This document shows positions 1-11,638 of a DNA stretch of 64,000 bases, piece by piece. The stretch's first letter is position 1. Every line of letters begins with the position of its first letter. Origin of the DNA: Pteria penguin (Eukaryota > Mollusca > Bivalvia > Pterioida > Pteriidae); contig CM068590.1 of NCBI GenBank assembly GCA_035048485.1, positions 5,146,093-5,210,092 on the forward strand. Reading direction: 5' to 3'. The notes under the pieces were generated by a model. The model made no database searches, was not told the DNA's origin, and was given only the letters and a program-made list of their open reading frames with translations. A program made the translations under genes and the position numbers.

Positions 1-640
1 GGAGGATTTTTATTATTACTATTTTCCTCATCGTTCCTCCATTGGTATTCTCAAATATTCTAATTTTGATAAACAGTCCACGAATTTTTATAAATATGAA
101 AGGATGGGGGAATGAGTACTCATGATACAGTCCCTACAGTTTACTCGTCAGATCCACTTGTAGTGAGGAAGGGTCAAAAGGTCAAATATAACACGCTCAT
201 GAGAATAATTTCCTCAGGAGATAATAACTATGAATAACATGAAAAGCTGCCAGTGTGTCATCTATAGCTAAATACCACAGTGGCTATTCAAGGATCCCTG
301 CAAACCGGAGGCGAGAATAAATCTATGTCTACACAGGTACCCTGGGTATCAGTCCTGTGCGGGACTTGTCCCATATAAGTAGAAGGAGGTATATGCTTAT
401 ATTATCTTAATAAGAATTAGATATATATAATGTCCTTTTTATCATATTTTCCCATAAAAAATGACACCTTGTACACCTCTGATTTAGGGTCATAGATACG
501 TTGTCATGACGTGCAAGTCTAGCAGGAATAAACCATTGACCTCTACTACTTTCTGTGGAATATACTGTGCGCGAAACTTCCAATACGAATCTTTTGATTT
601 TTATACTGAAAAAGTGCACAACATTCCTACATGTACAAGG
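1..640. other. Unassigned intron-like DNA
   Basis: AT-rich sequence with no convincing coding frame, RNA gene or repeat that I recognise. From the paralogy of the downstream segments it should lie in an intron of a minus-strand receptor-type gene whose last exons are off the left edge; that placement is inference. Confidence 0.4.
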
Positions 641-644
641 AAAC

Positions 645-775
645 TAAAGATATGAGTACCAGCTTCGTCAATGGAAGATTTCCGGGTTTTGTTATATGTT
701 TGGTATATTAAAACTTTTAGTTGAAGCATCATTGTTATACGTGACAGTAAAAAGTTCAAGTGAATTACAAGTGAA
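645..775 (-). repeat. Conserved intronic segment, unit A copy
   Basis: This stretch is clearly related to 25318-25445 and 39830-39968, sharing the words cgtcaatg..gatttccgggt, tttagttgaagca and aaaaagttcaagtg. In the two complete gene units it lies about 0.9-1.0 kb upstream (minus-strand sense) of the transmembrane exon and about 2.1-2.2 kb downstream of the exon-like segment. The spacing to the open exon at 2761-2918 is the same here, so this marks a further unit whose transmembrane exon should be just outside the window. No coding frame is shared by the copies. Confidence 0.55.
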
Positions 776-790
776 ATAGAGAGGATGTGT

Positions 791-820
791 AGAGAAAGAG
801 AGACAGAGAGAGAGAGAGAG
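791..820. repeat. (GA)n microsatellite
   Basis: Short impure GA run directly after the conserved intronic segment. A longer GA run sits at the equivalent place in unit D (39972-40031); unit C lacks it. Confidence 0.9.
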
Positions 821-1061
821 CGTATCAGTTATTTTTTCATAAATTGAAATTATACTTCAAATATGGATGATATGTTTAAACACTTTAGAAATGTATTCCC
901 CACTTACAGTTTATTAACTTAATTTAAATACCATGAGAATATATTCATTTATCTCAAAACTATACCAAAAAGTAACAGAAAAAGAAAGGGACTATCTTCA
1001 CAGTTAGGCTGTTTATCTTCATTTAGGCATATAATATGAAAATCAAATCTCAAAATATTCG

Positions 1062-1538
<477 letters not shown>

Positions 1539-1539
1539 G

Positions 1540-2525
1540 GTTATAACATAAGAAACGATTAATGGAGGGCAAAGAAATGAAATACTTTTTGTTTGTGATT
1601 TTCTCCAGAATCCTAACTGGACATGTAAAAAATGTTTGTTAGCTATGCTCAAAGTTGAGAAGTGGGGCTCGAATTCCTCTGGTATCTCGTCGAAGGTCTG
1701 TTTAGTCGTGGGCCGACTAAATGACATTTCAGATTTTTTCAATTCTTTTTCTGTCATCTGTGGATGACGACATGCATGGGATTTGTACAGTTGAAAGCTG
1801 ACATTAACTGTGATTTTAATAAATCAAACGCCGACCGTATAACATTTCCCTCTCAAGCTATTTAATTTATATTTGTAAGTTTTTGAGAAACTGTTACTAA
1901 TTCTGTGCTTTACAAATAGTTAAATACGTAATAACTTGTCATACTACAAATGATTTATGTTTAGAGATATTTTGGGTACATTCTACCGGCAAAATATTAA
2001 ATACGTTAGATTTGTATTTATTTCAAAATGCTGTTTTTCATTATATTCAAATTTATTTTACAGTGCTTTAATCATGAAAGAGTAGACTCATTCGAGATGG
2101 TCCGAAGTTTGCAGGACGTACGCCTGGTGCCTTTTTACTAATTATAAAAATATTACGACAAATGCTAAGTAAATTTATTTTTCTTGAATACACAAAAATG
2201 GACACAGTATTCATGATATGCGATGACCAATAAAACAATACAAAAAAGTTATATAAGTAATCAAATACCTTGGTCCGGCGCCATAAACTAAGAAAATTCT
2301 GAAGTCACAAATTCATATTCTTCTGTCCAACAATGAATTGAATTACTGGGATTTGGATTTTATTGAGTTTTTTCTATCTATGAATAGAATTAAACCATTC
2401 TGCATGACAATTTATTTGAACGTTTGATAATGGAATTGCAATGAAATATATAACTGAAGTATTATCTCAGTTTATGACGTCGAAACCAGGTCGTATTTTT
2501 TCAGGGAAATAAAGTGCAGTACTCA
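1540..2525. other. Unassigned intron-like DNA
   Basis: AT-rich, with no supported gene. Ends at the left boundary of the tandem segmental duplication. Confidence 0.4.
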
Positions 2526-2760
2526 AGCTAAACTGGTCGTATTGTTGTATCTACCCATCAGTTTTAATCTAGCTTTTTGTTGTTCATTACTTACATTAAG
2601 TCAATAAAAGTCACAAGTTAAAGACTAAAAATGAAAATATTGATGAATCATTAACAACTTTAATGATTAACTAAACATAAGGTCAGATGTCACCAGATGT
2701 AGCTCGGTCCTGCTAAGAGCATATTTTCCATACTACACCAGTAATTCTAAAACCACTTAC

Positions 2761-2918
2761 TTATGTATTGGTCTTCCATAACTTTCTGTAAATAATCTCC
2801 GTTCGCAACTGTCAATCGAATAAGTTCATGGACTCTAATTCGGAAAATTTCGTACTGATAGTTTCCTTGTGTCACTTCCTTTAATGAAATACGTAATTTT
2901 GTGTTCATGTTCCACCAT
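2761..2918 (-). CDS. Candidate extracellular/juxtamembrane exon, unit A (open)
   Basis: On the minus strand an acceptor (pyrimidine-rich TTTCCGATTCACTTCGAGAG) precedes a 158-bp open segment that ends at the donor GTAAGTGG. It encodes 52 full codons starting WWNMNTKLRISLKEV and ending QKVMEDQYI, with one base before and one after. The one-base overhang fits the two-base start of the transmembrane exons in the paralogous units, so it could splice to a transmembrane exon off the left edge. The pattern TKLRISLKEVTQGNY followed by ANG resembles the late strands of an immunoglobulin-like domain, but no cysteine pair is present and that reading is weak. Copies lie at 7593-7748 (frameshifted), 27524-27698 and 42064-42204 (degenerate). 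Confidence 0.4.
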
Positions 2919-3894
2919 CTCTCGAAGTGAATCGGAAATGATTTTAATGTTTGTTTATGTACATGTACGTTTCATGTAATCTACTACTAAAGGAATATTT
3001 TACATTGCGGAAAAACGAACACAGTGCTATAGAAACAAGGCCTAACCCGTCGGATTTTTTTTTGTCATTCCAAGCTATATAATGTATCTGCAAAACTGCT
3101 CATTAAACTAATAAATGAAATGAAAGATAACTTTGTATCATGCCATGTTATTAACAAAGTTACGTGGCCATATCAATAAGAAGTAATGTTTACAAACTTT
3201 TTGTATTAATAAACTTTTGTAAAAATAATATAATGTTACCCGATGTAAGGACAAAATAATGCTACCCTCTATGGACACATGCATGTCATGAAAATTTGAT
3301 GCCATGCATAGATAATCTATGACATCCAAATTTATCGTCACGTGTCATGGTAAACTAATGTCACTGGGTATAGTTAGCGAAACTTATGCAATTTAATAAA
3401 AACATGTCTTTGCAAAGTATAACCATGCAATAGAAGTCGTGTTTACATAAATTCATCATGTCCTGACAATGTAAAAATCTGGCAAATCTAGGCCATCTGA
3501 CAATTTTAAAAGCGACAATTTATAGATATGATATGATAGTGCTTTTATCTGATGAAAAACTTTTCTGATTTAAGAAAGAAACATCTAGATTGGATACCAG
3601 GAAAAGAATTCAATTATGAAAAATTCCAATATTCACTGCTTCCATATGCAAAGTATATATCTTTTCATATATTAATCCCATGGATGGTCTGTATCTCTGT
3701 CGATGTTAATCTCCACGACCCCCCTCTCTCAATTCCCGCCTATTTTTTTTCAACTGGACAGCAATACCATCTCTATAGACATTAGGGACAACCGGAGGTC
3801 AATCGGTAAGTCCTTGTCTCGTGAAATTCAAGTCCAAACGGAAGCATGTCAATGTTTGGGTTTGGAAATCCCCGCTACATAATATGATAAAAAC

Positions 3895-4000
3895 ATGTTA
3901 GCATGGACCTCTGGAGACGATATGATAGAGATGAATGTATATAAATTATGTTAGCATGGACCTCTGGAGACGATATGATAGAGATGAATGTGTATAAATT
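3895..4000. repeat. 53-bp tandem duplication
   Basis: Two head-to-tail 53-bp copies (3895-3947, 3948-4000) beginning ATGTTAGCATGGACCTCTGG; the second differs at about one base. Segment B (about 8402-8460) has one copy, so the doubling happened after the larger duplication. Confidence 0.9.
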
Positions 4001-4106
4001 ATGTTTTCCTAAACATTTCATAATTTAGCAAAACATCCCATCTTCTGATTTAACAGAAATGTCATGCAATATCACATGTATCCATAATTATTTTTTCTCT
4101 AAGTTG

Positions 4107-4128
4107 TTTTTTTTTTTTTTTTTTTTTT
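4107..4128. repeat. Poly(T) run
   Basis: Homopolymer of about 22 T in copy A; absent at the equivalent site of copy B. Confidence 0.9.
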
Positions 4129-4604
4129 ATTTCAAGCCACGGTTCATATCTGTTCACATCATCTATATGATGAATAAAGAGGGATAAGTCTTACAGCGAA
4201 AAGATTTAAAACGAATTCGTGAAGCTCGAAATATATGTATTTATAATAGATAAAATATGAACATGCATATTCTATAGTTTTGTCACTCTTCCTTTATTGT
4301 TTTCCTTAACTAAACGTCTTAATACGAGGCGGATGCATTAGATTCTGTCATGTCTTTCAAGTTCGTTGGGATATACCGCATTTGGGTTTGTTGTTAATTG
4401 ACCCTTATCAAGGACATTGTTCAGAATTAAACATTTCATTTTTCACCATATTCTGTAAACAGCTATATTGTGGATAAAAAAGTGCATATTTTGATCTATT
4501 ATTTATTGCTGCGTAAGATTAAAGTCCATAAAACTGATGGAGACAACCGACTTCTTTGATTAGCTTATCTACTTTGCTAGATATTGCCCATGGTGCTGTC
4601 GGTT

Positions 4605-4785
4605 AATGATTTGATTGATTGATGTTCACGTCACATTCCATATTTTTTCAGTTATATCACAATATGGAAGCAGGTCAAAATCCCCTTTAACATAGTGGCG
4701 CGTTCCGGGAATCAAACACAGATTTACTGCACTGGAAATCAAAAGATTAACTCATACATCGGCACTGTTCCCTTACTGAACGTGT
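4605..4785 (-). mobile_element. tRNA-derived SINE, minus strand
   Basis: Read on the minus strand it has a degenerate B-box region (complement of CCGGGAATCAAACACAG), the body sequence matched by the SINE at 18355-18515 (GATATAACTGAAA-like words) and a short (AATC)n tail seen as TTGATTGATTGATG at 4611-4624. The element is shared with copy B (9043-9206), so it was inserted before the segmental duplication. Confidence 0.7.
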
Positions 4786-5221
4786 ATGCGGTAATTTGTC
4801 TAGCAGAGGTAGCTATCAGCATGAATCTAGATAGAGTGCAAATACACTGGAATTAACGGCAGCTAATTATCACGGTATCATTGCGGGAAATGTATATTTT
4901 AGAAACACTTAAAGTATGTTGTCAATCAAAATCAAATAAAATACATAAAATCGCATGTAGATTTTAGTTTGATTTGTTTAACAGTATTGTGGAAACAGTT
5001 TACTATGCTTAATGCTTCATATACGGTTAAGAGGAAGAACATTTGCGTTTGAAGCAATACCTTATCAAGTTTTGTTGCGTATTCGCAAGATGTTGCACCC
5101 AACATGCATATAACTCTTAATGTTTCTTGGAATCCAGAATTCGAGAAGTAAAAATCCTCTCTATTTTCACCTAGAACCATTTGTACGAACCCTTCTTTGT
5201 ATGAATGAAGTAAGTAAAAGA

Positions 5222-5560
5222 GGAAACTGAAAACATCTTTAAAAGCTGTGTGACAAAAATCACAAAGGACATGCACACAAAACATGATAATAGTAGAATA
5301 TTACACTGAAAAACGACATTACAAAAATATTCGATTATGCTGCGGTTACGATACCGATTTATGAAGGTCAGTTGAAGGAACAACCGTCGTTCAATTGGTG
5401 TGGTTAACCGGTTTACGGGTGCCCACCTTCCCACTCACCGTGAAAGGGGCACAATCAAAGGACACGCATATGAAAATTTATATAAATAATCCTCCAGATA
5501 GAGAACAAGGATCATGAGGTTTTTCGAGAAGAGAGGTCATAATTTTTTTTACATTTAGTA
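5222..5560 (+). mobile_element. Interspersed repeat family A, insertion specific to copy A
   Basis: Member of the commonest dispersed repeat in this window, recognised by a core reading AAATATTCGATTrTGCTGCGGTTACGATACCGA, then GGTCAATTGA, ACAAACG, GGTTAACCGGTTTACGGG and CACCTTCCCACTCA. Copy B runs uninterrupted here (GTATGAATGACGTAAGAAAGG..CAGTAAACGCC), so this copy arrived after the duplication and its edges give an approximate element length of 340 bp. No protein frame is conserved between copies, so it is non-autonomous; its class (MITE-like or other) is not settled. Confidence 0.7.
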
Positions 5561-5599
5561 TGAACAGTAATTGCCTTTTGGAATGACAATAGTGTTTCG

Positions 5600-5750
5600 G
5601 AACACTTGATCTCCAACATCAATCCAATCAGATTCTGTATTATCAAACTCTAGGTCCCGAGTCAAGGTAGATTGGAGAAGATCCATCAATTCATTTGGTG
5701 GGTGTGTTGTATAAGTAGTGATTTCTGAGAGATGCTTCAAGCAGATGACG
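5600..5750 (+). mobile_element. tRNA-derived SINE fragment (3' part)
   Basis: Body segment (GGTCCCGAGTCAAGGTAG..GATCC..AGTAGTGATTTCTGAGAGATG) matches the body of the SINEs at 15240-15450 and 19466-19720. The tRNA-like head is missing. The equivalent fragment in copy B is at 10130-10250. Confidence 0.55.
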
Positions 5751-5794
5751 TCACCAATAAGTGAAATAATTTCGGCGTGACGTACAACACAAAG

Positions 5795-6090
5795 AAAGGG
5801 AAAGACATCTTACTTAGATGTCTGGCAGAAGTTACCAAGGAGATGCACAATAAAACTTAGTAAAAACTAATGCAATACATGCAATGCCAATATAACAAAA
5901 TGTGTGGGACAGATGCGATACCCATTAAGGACGGTCAATTAAGTAACAAACGTACTCAATTGGTTTTGTTAATCGGTTTACCGTGCCCACCTTCCAACTC
6001 ATCACAAATGCAGATCAGTCAAAGAAGACATATTTCTAAAAAATTATAAACATATTCAACCATATTCAGAAAAAGGAAGAGTATCTCCAT
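5795..6090 (+). mobile_element. Interspersed repeat family A, ancestral copy
   Basis: Divergent member (GATGCGATACCCATTAAGGACGGTCAATTAAG and AATCGGTTTACCGTGCCC) present at the same place in copy B (10286-10560), hence older than the segmental duplication. Confidence 0.65.
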
Positions 6091-6329
6091 CAGCAACAAA
6101 ATAAAAAAATATAACATTTAAGGCATTCTTATTTTCTTTACTTTGATACATATATATCACACATATTTTAATATTTTATCCCTATACTGTAGTAACATTT
6201 CTGCCACTCGAGTGTGAGATAAAAATATCGACTTGTTAGACGTTGCTGCACCATGAATCTGAACGAGAGTGAGGTCTACAGAAATGACTTAGATTAGCAA
6301 ATTATATATACAAATTTAACAATTATTCT

Positions 6330-6545
6330 AAAACTAAGTTGTATCTCCCTCATGCATTTCATTGTCCTTTTACATTTACAGGTTCTTTGTTTAAGTTCTG
6401 GTCAATTTAGAGATGAGTTTGCTTTTCATACTTTCGATTTCCATAGATTAGGCCTTGAAAATCACTAATGAAAAATAGAGAAATAAGTTATCAAAATGCG
6501 CATATAGTGCACTAAATTTCTACACGTATATGTGTTCTGCTGTTT
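6330..6545 (+). mobile_element. Interspersed repeat family B, divergent copy
   Basis: Begins CTAAAACTAAGTTGTATCTC, followed by CTCATGCATTTC, and ends with CAAAATGCGCATATAGTGCA, matching the better-preserved copies at 16660-16913 and 62996-63235. A paired copy is at 10797-11005 in segment B. Confidence 0.6.
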
Positions 6546-7174
6546 ATTATTGACGTCGATTCGTCAGATATCATCCGCTGACTTTGTATAACATATCATG
6601 ACAATAGGTGGGTCTCAGAAATATGCCATCATACATTAAATCAATAATCAACATTAACCTAGAGGGTTAATAGAGTTATCGCTCTTATGAAAGATATGAG
6701 TAATTTGCATACCAAACAATAGGGCATTTTCTTCTCAACAGCGCCAAAAGGTCAACTGATTAGAAACGTTTGCGCAGCTCACTGACATATTATGTCAACC
6801 TGTTGGTTGCATCATCAAAATACTGACAAATTCTATAAAGAGTGTCATAATGAAGGCTTGTTGAATTGAGGTTGATGAAACAGATATGGAGAATGAATAG
6901 TGCCAGCACGATTATCCTTGATCATCTTGACATGATCAAAATAACAGAAAGATAAGTCGTTAAGACCCGTAAATGGATTTCCGGAACCAATTCTAGCGTC
7001 CATGTTATGTTAAGTTCGATGGTTCACACTACCCAACTATTCACAAAAGCATCAGCTGGCAAGGTCAATGCTAATGTGTCTTGGGAGTGTAAGGCGGTAT
7101 TGTGCACAAAATTAAATTAGCTTGAAGGCTTACCACTGGAGAAAAGTACACGCATCTAACGAAACATGTGAGCG

Positions 7175-7432
7175 ATGCTATTAAAACAACAGTATGAAGT
7201 CGAGGAAAGTTGTATATTGCTTTTTGTCGACAATGCTCATATTCACTGGAGGCTATTCGCAAATGTAAATTCAAACAATTTTATGACATTCTATGTGGAA
7301 AAGTGCTTCCCAGAGATTTTGACCCGAAGTTCCAGCTTAACGGGTCGTGATCTGTCGTATCTAGCAATAAGTTTCAAATCGATCTATTTGTTCATCATTA
7401 CTTACATGATCTCAATGAAAACCACTAGGTAA
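7175..7432 (+). CDS. Open frame spanning the duplication junction (doubtful)
   Basis: An 85-codon frame starting MLLKQQYEVEESCILLF. The first 53 codons match the frame at 11639-11956 with only two base changes, both conservative at the protein level (V/I, L/V). After the junction at 7334 the two reading frames become unrelated, so this copy is a truncated or chimeric version at best. I recognise no family, no splice context decides it, and the minus strand is also open here. It may simply be non-coding sequence with a chance frame. Confidence 0.15.
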   Translation: MLLKQQYEVEESCILLFVDNAHIHWRLFANVNSNNFMTFYVEKCFPEILTRSSSLTGRDLSYLAISFKSIYLFIITYMISMKTTR

Positions 7433-7592
7433 GGACTCAAAGTGTAAAAACAGGTAAATTATTAACAATGTTAATGACTAACTAAACGCAAGTACAGATG
7501 TCACCATTTTGTGTATATCGGTCGTCCTGCTGTTTGGTATAAAGATTAAAAGCAAAATTTCCATACTACACTATTGATTCTATACCACTTAC

Positions 7593-7748
7593 TGTACTTT
7601 AAATCCATAACTTTCTGGAAAAAAATCTCCGTTTGCATCTGTCAATAGCATAAGTTGATAGACTCCAATTCGGAAAATTTCGTACCGATAATTTCCTTGT
7701 GTTACTTCCTTACATGAAATACGTAATTTTGTGCTCATACTCCACGAT
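7593..7748 (-). pseudogene. Candidate exon, unit B copy (frameshifted)
   Basis: Paralogue of the open exon at 2761-2918, with the same acceptor position (TTCGCGAG) and donor GTAAGTGG. The frame SWSMSTKLRIS..KEVTQGNYRYEIFRIGV..LTDANGD is intact until a run of seven T, where one extra base compared with copy A shifts the reading. As read, the exon ends with a two-base overhang rather than one, so it would not join a transmembrane exon in frame. Read with the length of copy A, the end resembles QKVMDLKY. This looks like a decayed exon, or one tolerated because it is skipped. Confidence 0.45.
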
Positions 7749-9042
7749 CTCGCGAAGTGAATCGGAAATGATTTTAATGTTTGTTGATGAACATGTACGT
7801 TTCATGTAACCTACTACTAAAGGGATATTTTACTTTGACGATCAATGAACACAGTGCTATACAAACAAGTCCTAAGGTGCAGGAATGTTTTTGTCATTCC
7901 AAGTTATACAATGTATTTACAAAACTGCTCATTAAACTCATGTCATGGCATACCATGGCAAATAAATACCATAGCTAGAGAAACGCATGTCACGACATGT
8001 ACAAATAAATGGATTTTCAGATAAATTTGTATCATGCCATGTGATGACAAAGTTACGTGACCATATCAATAAGTCATGTCATTACAAACTTTTTGTATTG
8101 ATAAACTTATGTAAAAGAGAAAATAATGTTACCCTCTATAGACACACACACGTCATGAAAATTCGATCGTCACATGTCATGGTAAACTAATGTCATCGGG
8201 TATACATGGCGAAATTTATGCAATTCAATAAAAGTATGTCCTTGCAAAGTATCGTCTATAATATTTGAAGTCGTGTTTACATAATCTCATGTCTGAAAGC
8301 ATGTTCGTCATGTCCTGACAATGTAAAGATTCAAGTCCAAACGGAAGCATGTCAATATTTTGGTATAGAAATACCGTATAAATAATACAATAAGAAAAAA
8401 AAATATGTTAACTTGGATCTCTGGAGACGATATGATAGAGATGAATGTATATAAAATATGTTTTCCTAAACATTTCATAATTAAACAAAACATGCTTTTT
8501 TATTTATAGAGAAATTTCATGTAATATCACATGTATCCATATTTTTTTCCTATACGTTCACATCTGTCTACCTCATCTATATGATGAATAACGAGGGATA
8601 AGTCTTACAACGAAAAGATTTAAAACGAATTCGTGAAGCTCGAAATATATGTATTTATGATAGATAAAATATGAACATGCATATTCAATAGTTTTTTCAG
8701 TCTGCCTTTATTGTTTTACCTTAACTAAACGTCTTAAAACGAGGCGGCTGCACTAGATTCTGTCATGTCTTTCAAATTCGTTGGGATATACCGCATTTGG
8801 GTTTGTTGTTAATTGACACTTATCAAAGACATTGTTCAGATTCAAACATTTCTTTTTTCCCCATATTTTGTAACCAGCTATATTGTGGATAAGAAAGTGC
8901 ATATTTTGGTCTATTATTTATTGCCATGTAGACAATTGCTGACATAGATTAATGTGCAGAACACTGATGGAAACAACCGACTTCTGTGATAAGCTTATCT
9001 CCTTTACCAGATATTACCCATGGTGCTGTGGGTTTATGATTT

Positions 9043-9206
9043 TATTGATTGATGTTTACTTCACATTCAGCAATTTTTCAGTTATATCACGACATGGAAG
9101 CAGGTCAAAATCACCTTCAACATACTGGCGCGTTCGGGAAATCAAACCCAGATCTACTGCGCTGGAAGCCAAGAGCTTAACTCATATATCAGGCAGTACC
9201 CTTACT
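9043..9206 (-). mobile_element. tRNA-derived SINE, minus strand (copy B)
   Basis: Duplicate of 4605-4785; its GGGAAATCAAACCCAGATC is the complement of a B-box-like region closer to tRNA consensus than in copy A. Tail side reads TTGATTGATG. Confidence 0.7.
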
Positions 9207-10129
9207 GAAAGTGTATGCGGTAATTTTTCTAGCAGGGGTAGCTATTAGCATGAATCTAGATATACTGCACCTGAATTGAAATTCAAATTCGCTAATCAAA
9301 GAGACAGTGTGAACAATCCGAAAACAACAGAAATTGTGACGAATTAACACGGTGTCATAACGAGAATTGTATATTTTACAAACACTTAAAGTATGATATC
9401 AATCAAAATCAAATAAATACATAAGACTACATGAATATTTTAGTTTGATTTTTAAACAGTTTTCTGGAAACAATTTACAATGCTTAATGCCTCAAAAACG
9501 GATCAGAGGAAGAAGCAATACATGTTCATCTTGTTTCGGATTCCCACGATTTTGCAACCAAAATGCACATAACTCTTAATATTATTGGAACACAGAATTC
9601 GATGTGTAAAAATGCTTTCTCTGTCTCTCTCTCCGCCTCTAACCATTAATGAAACTGCAGTGACTGGTATTATTCCGTTTCTATGTCCCCGAACAAGCAG
9701 TATTTTAAGTGCATAATTGATTAATTACATAGGCACAAGGTATAACGTCTACTAACAATCTAGAATCTACGTCACCATTTATAGGCTGGCCAATCGTGAT
9801 AACGATGTGTTCCATGAAGCTATATTAACTAGTAATATCTTGATGATTCAACCGTTATCATATTAATGACAATTGTATTTTGTGATCTTAGAAATGTTTT
9901 ATAACTTAAATTGGGATTTTCTTCCGAAATATGCGTTTATTTGATTAAACATCGTTGGTATGTCGAAATGGAGAATCAAAAGACTGCTGCTTCTTACGTT
10001 CACCTAAAACTATTTGTACAGATCCTCCCTTGTATGAATGACGTAAGAAAGGATAAACAGTAAACGCCTTTGGGAATGACAGTTGTGTTTCAGAATACTT
10101 GATCTCCAAAAACTATATAGATGTTTCCC

Positions 10130-10250
10130 ATAAGAAACTGTATTATCAAAACTCCAGGTCACGGTTCATGGTAGAATTGGGAAGATAAAAAAAATTAGTT
10201 TGGTAGGTCTGTTGCATAGTTAGTGACATCTGTGTGATGTTTCAAGCACC
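10130..10250 (+). mobile_element. tRNA-derived SINE fragment (copy B)
   Basis: Equivalent to 5600-5750: CTCCAGGTCACGGTTCATGG and GTTAGTGACATCTGTGTGATG. Head missing. Confidence 0.5.
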
Positions 10251-10285
10251 AATAATGAAATAAGCTCGGCGTGACGTACAAGAAA

Positions 10286-10560
10286 ATGGAAAGGAAAAGA
10301 TATCTGATTTAGCTGTAGGACAGAAGTCATCAAGGAGATAAAACATGGTAACAGGTAATGCAATACATGCAATGCCAATATAACAAGATGCGTGCAACAG
10401 ATGCGATACCGATTTAGGACGGTCAATTGAGTAACAAACGGTGTGATTGACCGGTTTACCGTCCCACCTTCCCACTCATCGCAAATGCAGTACAGTCAAA
10501 GAAGACATATTTTAAAGATCATAAATAATTCCACATATTGAATAAAAAGGACGAATATCT
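10286..10560 (+). mobile_element. Interspersed repeat family A copy
   Basis: Contains GATGCGATACCGATTTAGGA, CGGTCAATTGAGTAACAAACG and CCGGTTTACCGTCCCACC. Shared with copy A at 5795-6090. Confidence 0.65.
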
Positions 10561-10796
10561 CCATCAGCAACAATTTAAAAAAAATTAAATAAGAACATTT
10601 TAAGGCATTCTTACTTCTTTAGTTTGATACATAATATGTTTTTATATTCTATCCCTTTAATGTAGTAACATTTCTGCCACTTGCTTGTGGGATAAGAATG
10701 TCAACTTGTCAGATGTTGTTGCACCATGAATCTGAGCAATAGTAAGGTCCGCAGAAATGACTTCGATAGGCATATTATATATACATATATTAAACA

Positions 10797-11005
10797 ATTA
10801 TTCTAAAACTAAGTTGTATCTCCCTCATGCATTTCATTGTCCTTACATGGGTTCTTTAGTTAAGTTCTGGCCAATTTAGAGATGGGTTTGCTTTTCATAC
10901 TTCCGATTTCCACTGTTTAGGCCTTTAATATCACTAATGAAAAATAGAGAAATAAGCTATCAAAATGCGCATATAGTGCACTAAATGTCTACACGTATGT
11001 ATATT
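10797..11005 (+). mobile_element. Interspersed repeat family B, divergent copy
   Basis: Partner of 6330-6545 within the segmental duplication. Confidence 0.6.
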
Positions 11006-11638
11006 CTGATATTTATTATTGACGTCGATTCGTCAGATATCATCCGTTGACTTTGTATCATGACAATAGGTAGGTCGCAGAAATATGCCATCATACATGA
11101 AATCAATAATCAACATTTACCTAGAGGGTTAATAGAGTTATCGCTCTTATGAAAGATATGCATACCGAAAAATAGGGCATTCTCTTCTCAACAGCGACAA
11201 AAAGGTCAACTGATTAGAAACGTTTGCGCAGCTCACTGACATATTATGTCAACCTGTTGGTTGCATCATCAAAACAAATTCTGTACAGAGTTTCATAATG
11301 AAGGCTTGTTGAATTGAGGTTGATGAAACAGATATGGAGAATGAATAGTGTCAGCACGATTATCCTTGAACATCTTGACATGATCAAAATAACAGAAAGA
11401 TAAGTCGTTAAGACCCGTAAATGGATTTCCGGACCCAATTCTAGCGTCCATGTTATGTTAAGTTCGATGGTTCACACTACCGACGGCATCCCCAACCCAA
11501 CTGTTCACAAAAGCATCAGCTGGCAAGGTCAATGCTAATGTGTCTTGGGAGTGTAAGGCGGTATTGTGCACAAAATTAAATTAGCTTGAAGGCTTCCCAC
11601 TGGAGAAAAGTACAGGCAACTAACGAAACATGTGAGCG

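Larger units (their letters stand above)
2526..7334. repeat. Segmental duplication, copy A
   Basis: Copy A aligns collinearly with copy B (7335-11798) in direct orientation, so the pair is a head-to-tail tandem duplication of about 4.5-4.8 kb. Similarity rises from left to right: the first kilobase differs at many positions, while the last 160 bp differ from copy B at only two. Copy A alone carries an interspersed repeat at about 5222-5560, a 53-bp tandem doubling (3895-4000) and a 350-bp stretch (3478-3823) that is missing from B but recognisable in unit C (about 28640-28960). The homology starts at AGCTAAACTGGTCG (A) versus AGCTTAACGGGTCG (B). Confidence 0.9.

Noticed and set aside
2761..2918. 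Firm call of an immunoglobulin domain for the open exon
   Set aside because: The strand-like pattern is suggestive, but the conserved cysteines and tryptophan arrangement are missing within the exon.
4932..5285. 117-codon minus-strand frame
   Set aside because: Its start lies in the family A insertion, and the matching region of copy B is not open.
7071..7274. Signal-peptide-like minus frame (HTVVLIASLTCFVRC) followed by a donor
   Set aside because: Copy B has a stop in this frame and lacks the donor (GGCTTCCC instead of GGCTTACC).
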